A stretch of 33,157 bases of DNA from Acidimicrobiales bacterium (GTDB taxonomy: Bacteria; Actinomycetota; Acidimicrobiia; Acidimicrobiales; Iamiaceae), in NCBI GenBank assembly GCA_025463365.1, contig JAOBWM010000186.1, positions 1 to 33,157 on the forward strand. Direction: 5' to 3'. Shown here piece after piece: positions 1 through 6,315 of this stretch (its first letter is position 1; every line of letters starts with the position of its first letter). The notes below the pieces were generated by a model, which made no database searches, was not told the origin of the DNA, and worked only from the letters and a program-made list of their open reading frames with translations. A program made the position numbers and the translations under genes.

Positions 1-841
1 CTGACCTGACGACCGCTGGCCTGACGGCGTGGTGGCCGGCGGTGTGGTCGTGGACGTGCCAGGCATCGTCGTGGCGGTGGGCGTGGTGGTGGACGAGGTT
101 GACGTCGCGCAGCAGGTCGATGTCGTCGAGGATCGCGGCCGACTCCCCAACCGCGGCGATGCGGTGGTCCTCACCGAACACGACGCAACGGTCGGCCACG
201 ATCGGCAGCAGGCTCAGGTCGTGGGTGGCGACCACGATCGTCTTGCCGGCCCCGCTGAGCTCCACGATCAGCTCGAGGAGCCATTGCTGGGCCCGGGGGT
301 CGAGCGCGGCAGTGGGCTCGTCGAAGAGCAGCACCTCGGGGTTCATGGTCAGCACCGACCCGATCGCCACCCGCTTCTTCTGGCCTCCCGACAGCTGGAA
401 CGGAGCGCGATCGGCGAGGTCCGCGATCTCCAGGATGGCGAGGACATCATCCACCCGGGCTTGGGCCTCGTCGCGGTCCAGGCCCAGGTTGAGGGGGCCG
501 AACGCCAGCTCCTCGCGCACGGTCGGGGAGAACACCTGTGCGTCGGAGCTCTGGAACACGAAGCCGACCCGGCTGCGGAACCCCTCGGCGAACCCTTCGT
601 CCTCCAGGTCGCGCTCGGTGACGTCGGAGCCGAACGCGTGGAAGGTTCCCTCGTCGGGGAACACGAGGCCGTCGAGGACCTTCAGCAGCGTCGACTTTCC
701 ACACCCGTTGGCGCCGACCAGTGCCACCTTCTCGCCTCGCCCGACCTCGATCGAGACATCGACCAAGGCCGGGAAGCGACCGAGGTACGCGTACGACGCA
801 CCGCGGACCTCGAGCACCGGCTGGGTGTTCGGCTGATCCAC
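1..841 (-). CDS. cbiO: Nickel/cobalt ECF transporter ATPase CbiO (C-terminus cut by window edge)
   Basis: ATP-binding subunit that powers uptake of Ni2+ or Co2+ with CbiM and CbiQ. Translating the minus strand shows Walker A GANGCGKST near residue 43, the ABC signature LSGGQKKR, and Walker B LLFDEPTAALDP followed by the switch histidine in ATHDLSL. The last visible residues are strikingly His-rich (HHHAHRHDD, then HVHDHTAGHH), a feature that fits transition-metal handling. No stop codon is reached before position 1, so the extreme C-terminus is missing. The GTG at 841 lies 4 nt after the cbiQ stop; an in-frame GTG at 853 would overlap cbiQ instead. Last gene of the cbiMQO operon. Nickel versus cobalt cannot be decided from this subunit. 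Confidence 0.9.
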   Translation of the reverse strand, partial: MDQPNTQPVLEVRGASYAYLGRFPALVDVSIEVGRGEKVALVGANGCGKSTLLKVLDGLVFPDEGTFHAFGSDVTERDLEDEGFAEGFRSRVGFVFQSSDAQVFSPTVREELAFGPLNLGLDRDEAQARVDDVLAILEIADLADRAPFQLSGGQKKRVAIGSVLTMNPEVLLFDEPTAALDPRAQQWLLELIVELSGAGKTIVVATHDLSLLPIVADRCVVFGEDHRIAAVGESAAILDDIDLLRDVNLVHHHAHRHDDAWHVHDHTAGHHAVRPAVVRS

Positions 842-845
842 CGGC

Positions 846-1799
846 TCACCCACCGAGCGACCGATCGATGCCGATGGCGGTGGCCGCGGCAGCGCAGCAC
901 GAGACGGTCCAGACGAGGTCCCGCCAGGTGGCCCGCGGGGCGCGGAGCGTGCGGGCGTGGCCGGTCCAGCCCCGCGAGACCATGGCGTCGTGCACGTCCC
1001 CCGACAGGGCATGGGCCTTGCCGAACACCGCCCCCGCGGTGGCCGCGACGAAGCGCTGGTCGGCCCGCACGTCGCGGCTCGGCTTCACCATGCGCGCCTT
1101 GCGGGCCACGTACAGGTCGTCCACCACGTCGAGCAGCACGAACACGTACCGGTACGTCATGCCCAGCACGAGCACGAAGATCTTGGGCACGCCGACCGAC
1201 CGCAGCGACGCGAGCAGGCGGGTCCACGCCGTCGTCAAGGTGAGCAGCACGACGAGCGAGATGGAAGCGGCCACACGGGTGACGATGATCCCGGCGCCGG
1301 TGAGGCCCTGTCGGGTCATGCCGAGGTGGTGCCCGAACCAGGTGCCGAGCGGCACGACGACGTGGCCCGGCGTGATCACGTCGAGGGTTGCCGGCAGCAC
1401 GACGATCCCCGTGAAGATCGGGACGAACAGCCAGACCCGCTTCACGAAGAAGCCCATCGGGATCGCCGACGCCGCCGCCAGCCCGAGCGTTGCGACGCAG
1501 AGCGCGGCGAGCACCGGGAGGTGGTGCACGAACGACGCCGTCACGAGCAGGCCCAGGACCGTCACGAGCTTCACGCGCGGGTCGAGGCCTTGGAGCAGGC
1601 CGTCGGCTCGAGCCACGTCGTCAGCTCGGAGCGCCTGGCGCACCACGTCGGCACCGCCGGTCAACGTCTTGTCGACGAACCCGCGCTTCGAGCGACGACC
1701 GGTGCACCCGCACGGGCAGAGCCCGACCTCTGGCGAGAGCAGCCAGTCGGGGGTGGCGGTGACCGGTCTTGGGGCGGGCACTGGTCGCGTGGCGGTCAT
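846..1799 (-). CDS. cbiQ: Nickel/cobalt ECF transporter transmembrane subunit CbiQ
   Basis: Coupling (T) component of the CbiMQO transporter, 317 aa, linking the substrate-capture protein to the ATPase. It has several hydrophobic helices beginning near residue 70 (LDPRVKLVTVLGLLV) and the T-component coupling motif region around SRGW near the C-terminus (AMVSRGWTG). The start ATG overlaps the cbiM stop as ATGA, which fixes the start and implies translational coupling. The N-terminus is extended by about 60 residues and carries a C-P-C-G-C cluster (Cys28, Cys30, Cys32) followed by basic residues. That cluster could bind metal, but this is inference. Function assignment is firm from family similarity and gene order. 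Confidence 0.92.
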   Translation of the reverse strand: MTATRPVPAPRPVTATPDWLLSPEVGLCPCGCTGRRSKRGFVDKTLTGGADVVRQALRADDVARADGLLQGLDPRVKLVTVLGLLVTASFVHHLPVLAALCVATLGLAAASAIPMGFFVKRVWLFVPIFTGIVVLPATLDVITPGHVVVPLGTWFGHHLGMTRQGLTGAGIIVTRVAASISLVVLLTLTTAWTRLLASLRSVGVPKIFVLVLGMTYRYVFVLLDVVDDLYVARKARMVKPSRDVRADQRFVAATAGAVFGKAHALSGDVHDAMVSRGWTGHARTLRAPRATWRDLVWTVSCCAAAATAIGIDRSLGG

Positions 1800-2920
1800 C
1801 GGTCGGCCGACGCCAGCCGCACGACGGTCGCGACGCCCCAGACCACCGCGCCGGTGACGAGCAGGCCGAACGCCGCCGACGCGAGGTATCCGAGGGCCGG
1901 GTGGGCATCGTTCGTGAAGTCGTAGCCGTCGAAGAGCGCGTGGTGGAAGAAGCCGGCGTAGTGGCGGAGGCCCGAGGGCACGGCGTCGAGGTGGTACCGC
2001 CGCACGTCGAGATCCTGGGGTGCGTCCTCGCCGAACGCACGGCCCGGGGCCAAGAGGCCCAGCGGCGTGAGCACGACCATCACCCCGAGGCCCACGAACG
2101 CCCACCGCCACCCGGGTCGCGGGGTAGCGCCGGCGTCGGCTGCCCCGTCGGTCCCGTCGGTCCCGTCGGTCCCGTCGGTCCCGTCGGCCCCGACCGCCCC
2201 AACCTCGGCGCCGCGCCCGCCGTTGCCGCCGTCGGGAACGCGGGGGTGGTTGATCCGCAGGACCGCCACGTTGGCGCGCTGGAGGTACCGGACCGCCCCG
2301 ATGGTCAGCACCATCTCGACCAGCCCGGCCACCACGAGGTGCGTGCCGACCATGGCCGGGATCGTGTGGGCGAGGTGGAACGGGGCGTAGAGCGGAGTGC
2401 CGTCGGCCCGGTGGAACAGGTCGGGTTGCACGCCGAACTCCACCGCTGCGCACAGGGCAGCCGCGTTGATGCCGACGTAGCCGCCGAGCCCCGCGGCCAC
2501 CGCCCGGCGAGGCGATGTCAATGACGCGTTGCGCGCGGCGAGGCGGTACACGCCGTAGCCGACGAACGGCATGACGACGGCCATGTTGAAGGAGTTGGCG
2601 CCATAGGCGAGCACGCCGCCGTCACCGAAGAACAGGGCCTGGATGGCCAGGGCCACGCTCACCGCGATCACCGCGGCCCACGGTCCCAGCAGGACGGCCA
2701 CGAGGACCGCCCCGACGGCATGGGCCGTGGTGCCGTCGGGGACAGGCACGTTGAACATCATCACGAGGAAGCACGAGGCGGCACCGACCGCGAGCAGCGG
2801 CACGTACTGGGTGGTCACGACCCGCTTCACCCGCCGACTGGCCATCGCCCAGAACGGCACGGTGGCGGCCGTGATCGCGGCGCACGTCTGCGGGCTCAGG
2901 TACCCGTCGGGGATGTGCAC
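1796..2920 (-). CDS. cbiM: Nickel/cobalt transport protein CbiM with C-terminal CbiN/PDGLE-like domain
   Basis: Substrate-specific membrane component (S component), 374 aa. It begins at a GTG giving M-H-I-P-D-G-Y-L-S, the invariant N-terminus whose Met-His coordinates the metal; this decides the start. Residues 1 to about 225 are the multi-helix CbiM domain. A Gly/Asp/Thr-rich linker with a repeated GTD tripeptide follows, and then a second part with two hydrophobic segments (VGLGVMVVLTPLGLL and GLLVTGAVVWGVATVV) in the position of a fused CbiN/PDGLE domain. No separate cbiN is present, which is consistent with the fusion. First gene of the operon; a Nur-like palindrome overlaps the promoter. 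It overlaps cbiQ by 4 nt. Confidence 0.92.
   Translation of the reverse strand: MHIPDGYLSPQTCAAITAATVPFWAMASRRVKRVVTTQYVPLLAVGAASCFLVMMFNVPVPDGTTAHAVGAVLVAVLLGPWAAVIAVSVALAIQALFFGDGGVLAYGANSFNMAVVMPFVGYGVYRLAARNASLTSPRRAVAAGLGGYVGINAAALCAAVEFGVQPDLFHRADGTPLYAPFHLAHTIPAMVGTHLVVAGLVEMVLTIGAVRYLQRANVAVLRINHPRVPDGGNGGRGAEVGAVGADGTDGTDGTDGTDGAADAGATPRPGWRWAFVGLGVMVVLTPLGLLAPGRAFGEDAPQDLDVRRYHLDAVPSGLRHYAGFFHHALFDGYDFTNDAHPALGYLASAAFGLLVTGAVVWGVATVVRLASADR
2144..2188. repeat. In-frame 9-bp minisatellite in cbiM linker
   Basis: Four perfect tandem copies of CCCGTCGGT plus a fifth ending in C. They encode the repeated Thr-Asp-Gly of the CbiM linker on the minus strand. Because the unit is a multiple of three, copy-number change would lengthen or shorten the linker without a frameshift. 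Confidence 0.85.
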
Positions 2921-2960
2921 GCCGGCAGTGTCCCACCTGTTGCGAACAACTCGCAATAGG
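2921..2960 (-). promoter_or_regulatory. cbiM promoter with Nur-type palindromic operator
   Basis: TTGCGA-N5-TCGCAA lies at 2940-2956 and extends to 10-bp arms (2936-2945 and 2951-2960) with one mismatch. It fits the Streptomyces Nur box tTGCaa-N5-ttGCAA, bound by the Fur-family nickel sensor Nur. On the minus strand a -35-like TTGCGA (2951-2956), an 18-nt spacer and a -10-like GACACT (2927-2932) end 6 nt before the cbiM GTG. The transcript would therefore be leaderless and the operator would cover the -35 and spacer, as expected for repression. The palindrome is seen directly; the regulator is inferred. Confidence 0.65.
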
Positions 2961-3008
2961 CGGTCTGACCGGTCCGAGATCCCCGCCGACTCGAAGTCCC
3001 GCCGGGAA

Positions 3009-4133
3009 TCAGGTGAAGAGGACCTCGGGTGCGGAGCCCGGCTTGTACCAGACGATCTCGTGGGTGCCGAACCAGTTGCCGACGATCGGGATGTAGCCGA
3101 CACCGAACTCGGTGTTGTGGGCCGCCATGATCTCGCCGTCGCTCCACACCATGTCGGGATGGGTCTTCGACCAGAGGAACACGGTGAGGTTGCCCTTGCC
3201 AGGGAGCAGGGTGCCGTCGGCCCCGACGACCCCGACGCTGGGGATCTGATCCCAGCCCCCGTCCGTCCGGCCGTACCAGATGCTGCTCGCGCCGCCGGGC
3301 TTGAACCAGAAGATGTCGTCGGTCGCGATGGGGCTGAAGCGGCCGCCGCTCGACGGGTGGTGGGACTTGGTCGGACCTCCGCCGTCGAGCTCGAGGACGA
3401 GCGGCTGGTAGGTGCCCCCCACGGACTGCGTCGTCACCGCGAACGTGCCCGAACCGTTGCCCCGCCAGAGCTTGTCCACCACCACACCGGGTCCGTACCA
3501 GAACACGTCCGCGAGGAGGTCGCCGTTGAAGTCGCCGACGAGCGGCTTGGTGTCGGCCGGGGTGGTGACACCGTGGGTGACGTGCTGGGAGCCGGTGCCG
3601 GTGAACGACCACACGCTGCCGACGCCGCCACCAGGCTTGCTCCAGATGATGTCGTCCTTGCCATCGCGATCGTCGAGCACGACCGGGGCGTAGGTGCCGT
3701 TGATGGCCACCGGGTACGAGGTCCAGGTGGCCTTGCCTGAGGTCTTCCACAGCGAGTCGGCCCCGGAGCCCGGCGAGTACCAGAGGATGTCGTCGAGGTC
3801 GTCGCCGGTGAAGTCCCCGACGATCGGCGTGTAGGTGCCGTTCACCTTGTTGCCGAGCGACTTGGGGGTGAAGATCTTGTCGGTCGTGTCGGTCCAGAAC
3901 TGCTCGGCGCCGGCCCCGGGTGCGTACCAGAGGATGTCGTCGTAGCTGGAGCTGTTCTCGAAGTCGCCCACCACAGGCGTGTAGGTGCCCGACAACTGGG
4001 GAAGCGACGACTCGTTGTAGAACGGCGAGGGTTCCGTCCGGGGAGCGGCGCCGGCAGGCGCCGAGGTGCCCACCGTTCCTCCCACGAGGGAGAGGGCGAG
4101 CGCGATGGCGGCGAAGGTGGGGCGAGGACGCAT
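3009..4133 (-). CDS. Secreted FG-GAP/VCBS-like repeat protein
   Basis: 374 aa protein with a classic signal peptide: basic MRPRP start, hydrophobic AAIALALSLVGG, cleavage around AGA-AP near residue 30. The rest is about seven degenerate repeats of 45-50 residues, each with a core like GTYTPVVGDF then DDILWYxPG and an aromatic near LW. The Asp-rich loops resemble the calcium-binding blades of FG-GAP/VCBS beta-propellers. No catalytic motif is visible, so an extracellular binding or adhesion role is plausible but unproven. It lies 39 nt downstream of the phoD-like gene on the same strand and may be co-transcribed with it. Repeat family assignment is reasonably sure, biological role unknown. Confidence 0.8.
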   Translation of the reverse strand: MRPRPTFAAIALALSLVGGTVGTSAPAGAAPRTEPSPFYNESSLPQLSGTYTPVVGDFENSSSYDDILWYAPGAGAEQFWTDTTDKIFTPKSLGNKVNGTYTPIVGDFTGDDLDDILWYSPGSGADSLWKTSGKATWTSYPVAINGTYAPVVLDDRDGKDDIIWSKPGGGVGSVWSFTGTGSQHVTHGVTTPADTKPLVGDFNGDLLADVFWYGPGVVVDKLWRGNGSGTFAVTTQSVGGTYQPLVLELDGGGPTKSHHPSSGGRFSPIATDDIFWFKPGGASSIWYGRTDGGWDQIPSVGVVGADGTLLPGKGNLTVFLWSKTHPDMVWSDGEIMAAHNTEFGVGYIPIVGNWFGTHEIVWYKPGSAPEVLFT

Positions 4134-4172
4134 GGGGGAGGACTCCGGATCGATGGACGGTTGGGGTGGGCG

Positions 4173-5714
4173 TCAGGCGCCGGTGGCGGCTGACTGGCGA
4201 AGGGTCGGGCTGCTCACGGCCTGGAGGCGGGAGCGGCCGCGGGGCACCTGGTAGGCGGCGGCACAGAACTCGTCGTCGCTGCGGGTGAGCACCTCGTCGA
4301 CGAACCACCACTGGCCTTCGAGGCGCTCGGCGTCGACGTCGATGAGCACGTAGCCGTGGCCGTCGAAGTCGGCCCAACGGGCATGGGGATAGGCGGCGAC
4401 GAAGCGCTGCTGGGCATGGCGCGATCCGCCGTACGCGTAGCCGAGCTTGTCGTCGAGGTTCTGCGATGTGACGCTCGCCGTCACCAACTCGACCGCGAGT
4501 GGCTCGGCGTCGCCGGCGCCGAAGGGGTCACGGTGGACCTCGCAGGCGAGGCCGACGTGGATGTCGCCGGACAGCACCACGAGGTCCTCGACCCCGGCCT
4601 CCTCGAAGCGGGCGAGGATCGCGTCGCGCTCGGCCGGGTAGCCGTCCCACTGGTCGTGGTCGACGGCCGTGCCCTCGGGGTTGCAGAGCTTCAGCTTCTT
4701 GAGGGGGGTCAGCACGTCCTCGGGGACGCCGCTGTGGAACGTGGTCGAGAGGATCGAGGGGTTGCCCCACAAGCGCCATGCCGCGGTGGACGAGGTGACC
4801 GTGTCGAGCAACCACTCGCGCTGCTGCAGGCCGAGGGCGGTGCGGGCCGGCTCGTGCATCTCGGGCCCCGGCACCGGCCGGTCCCGGCGGCTGCGCGCAT
4901 CGGTGAGGACGAGATCGGCGAGGTCGCCCAGGGCGACCGAGCGATAGACGCGGGTCGGATCACCGGCGTCGGGCCGCCGCATCGGCAGCCACTCCTCTCG
5001 GGCCTGGAAGGCGGCCGCCTTGCGGACCGACCACGGGCCGAACACGGCCTCGTCGTGGTTGTCCGCGCCGTCGCGCCAGGCGCCGTCGGCGAACTCATGG
5101 TCGTCGAGGGTTGCGATCAGCGGGATCGAGGCGCGCATCCGCAGGACTGACGGGTCGAGGCCGTACTGGCGGTACCGGGTGCGGTAGTCGTCGAGGGTGA
5201 CGCATTCGCCGAGGGGGGCGAAGGGTCGGCCGATGTCGGCCCCCGGGGTCTGCGGTGGTGGCGGGTTCTGGGCGGCCTCGTAGATGTAGTCGCCGAGGTG
5301 CAGGAGGAAGTCGAGGTCGCCGGCATCGGCTCGGTCGGCGATGCGGTCATAGGCGTTGAAGTAGCCGGCGTTGAACTTGGCGCAGGACACCATGGCGAAC
5401 CGGGCCCGGTCGACGTGGCCGGCGGGCAGCGTCTTGGTGCGCCCCACCGGCGAGCGGTGCCCGAGCGCCTCGAAGCCGTAGAAGTACGTGGCGGCGGGGT
5501 CGAGACCCGCCACGTCGACGTGCACGGTGTGATCCCGTGCCGCCTCGGCCAAGCCCGTCCCCGTGGCCACCACGTCGGCCAAGGCGGGGTCGCGCGCCAC
5601 GGTCCAGTCGACCGGGACGTCGTCGTCCTCCCCGGACACGTGGGTCCAGATCATCACGCGATCGGCGAGCGGGTCGCCGCTGGCGATCCCGTAGGAGAAG
5701 GTGTCCGCATCCAT
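4173..5714 (-). CDS. phoD: PhoD-type alkaline phosphatase/phosphodiesterase
   Basis: 513 aa metallophosphoesterase of the PhoD family. An N-terminal Ig-like PhoD_N segment begins at FSYGIASGDP (residues 6-15) and runs to about residue 97. The catalytic part shows SCAKFN around Cys111, LHLGDYIYE with Asp142, TLDDHEF with Asp204/His206, and LSGDIHVG with Asp384/His386, the expected metal ligands. Secreted PhoD proteins normally carry a Tat signal; here the protein starts directly at the PhoD_N domain and no twin-arginine signal is encoded upstream. It may therefore be cytoplasmic, or the start may be incomplete. A palindrome shared with the globin gene sits 34 nt upstream of the ATG. Substrate unknown. 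Confidence 0.88.
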   Translation of the reverse strand: MDADTFSYGIASGDPLADRVMIWTHVSGEDDDVPVDWTVARDPALADVVATGTGLAEAARDHTVHVDVAGLDPAATYFYGFEALGHRSPVGRTKTLPAGHVDRARFAMVSCAKFNAGYFNAYDRIADRADAGDLDFLLHLGDYIYEAAQNPPPPQTPGADIGRPFAPLGECVTLDDYRTRYRQYGLDPSVLRMRASIPLIATLDDHEFADGAWRDGADNHDEAVFGPWSVRKAAAFQAREEWLPMRRPDAGDPTRVYRSVALGDLADLVLTDARSRRDRPVPGPEMHEPARTALGLQQREWLLDTVTSSTAAWRLWGNPSILSTTFHSGVPEDVLTPLKKLKLCNPEGTAVDHDQWDGYPAERDAILARFEEAGVEDLVVLSGDIHVGLACEVHRDPFGAGDAEPLAVELVTASVTSQNLDDKLGYAYGGSRHAQQRFVAAYPHARWADFDGHGYVLIDVDAERLEGQWWFVDEVLTRSDDEFCAAAYQVPRGRSRLQAVSSPTLRQSAATGA

Positions 5715-5748
5715 GATCCAAGAGGACCACGGACCCGATCGGCGGACA

Positions 5749-5765
5749 TGAGCAACCGCTACTCA
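5749..5765. promoter_or_regulatory. Palindromic operator upstream of phoD-like gene
   Basis: TGAGCA-N5-TACTCA, one mismatch from a perfect inverted repeat. Its near edge is 34 nt from the phoD ATG and its centre about 43 nt upstream. The same motif with the same spacing precedes the globin gene; the shared block runs 25 nt, with ten identical bases (TGCTCATGTC, minus strand) on the gene-proximal side. Probably a common transcription-factor site. Confidence 0.6.
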
Positions 5766-5773
5766 AATCGGGG

Positions 5774-5794
5774 ACCGGGTCCCGGGACCCCGGG
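5774..5794 (-). terminator. GC-rich hairpin after globin gene
   Basis: A 14-bp perfect palindrome (GGGTCCCGGGACCC at 5777-5790) with extra G/C pairing on both sides lies downstream of the globin stop and just ahead of the phoD operator. It could stop globin transcription. There is no T tract, so termination is an inference. Confidence 0.35.
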
Positions 5795-5800
5795 CCCTTG

Positions 5801-5830
5801 CTCACCCGACCGCGGCTCACCCGACCGCGA
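5801..5830. repeat. Tandem 15-bp duplication
   Basis: Two adjacent copies of CTCACCCGACCGCG(G/A) lie in the globin-phoD intergenic region, differing only in the last base. No function evident. Confidence 0.75.
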
Positions 5831-5845
5831 CTCGGATGGCGCGAC

Positions 5846-6253
5846 TCAGATGACGGCGCCGTCCAGCATCGACTGGGTCATCAGCGCGAAGACGAGGCGC
5901 CAGGCCGCGGCGACGTCGTCGTTCCACTCGTCGCCGAGGGCGTCGGCCAGGGCATCGGTGAGCGACGGGAAGAACACCTGGTAGTGGCGGGCCGATGCCC
6001 CGGACTGCTTGTGGACCCTGCCGGCCGACGCGGCCCGCTCTCGGAACGACGGCAGGTCGGTGACGCGGGAGATCAGTTCGGAGAGCGTGGCGGTCGGGTC
6101 GGACTCAGCGGGGCGGGGGTCGAACGGCAGCGCCGGTCCGAGCTCGGGATGGGTCGCGGAGATCGTGTGCCTGACCGCGACGACCAACTGATCGAGCCCT
6201 GGCGCGACGAGCTGATGGGTGGACCGCACGAGGGCGATCTGTTCGGGGCTCAT
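5846..6253 (-). CDS. Small single-domain globin-like protein
   Basis: 135 aa. The opening MSPEQIALVRST matches the A helix of bacterial globins and flavohaemoglobin haem domains. GRVHKQSGASARHY corresponds to the F-helix region with the proximal haem ligand, His in GRVH. The C-terminal helices (LADALGDEWNDDVAAAWRLVFALM) fit G/H of that family. The middle, where the CD-corner Phe and distal E-helix residues should be, is short and Asp/Pro-rich, so the distal pocket is not recognisable. There is no reductase domain. Ligand chemistry (O2, NO) cannot be inferred. The gene sits between a LuxR regulator and a phoD-like gene and shares an operator motif with the latter; a -10-like TACGTT lies 6 nt before the ATG. 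Confidence 0.75.
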   Translation of the reverse strand: MSPEQIALVRSTHQLVAPGLDQLVVAVRHTISATHPELGPALPFDPRPAESDPTATLSELISRVTDLPSFRERAASAGRVHKQSGASARHYQVFFPSLTDALADALGDEWNDDVAAAWRLVFALMTQSMLDGAVI

Positions 6254-6259
6254 GGACGC

Positions 6260-6304
6260 AACGTACGGAGTTCGTCCCGATCCGACATGAGCAGCGATTG
6301 CTCA
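6260..6304 (-). promoter_or_regulatory. Globin promoter with palindromic operator (leaderless)
   Basis: A perfect TGAGCA-N5-TGCTCA inverted repeat spans 6288-6304. A -10-like TACGTT (6260-6265, minus strand) ends 6 nt before the ATG, so transcription would start at or next to the start codon. The palindrome is then centred near -43, the usual place for a class II activator such as a LuxR-type protein. Palindrome and spacing are seen; activation is inferred. Confidence 0.6.
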
Positions 6305-6315
6305 ATTCCTGCTGG

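Noticed and set aside
29-1243. 404-codon plus-strand frame over cbiO and cbiQ
   Set aside because: Its sequence is the reverse frame of the ABC ATPase and CbiQ; Arg/Pro-rich with no family features.
2936-2960. Rho-independent terminator for the FG-GAP gene
   Set aside because: The inverted repeat lacks a T tract, lies about 50 nt past the stop, and matches a Nur box with correct promoter spacing.
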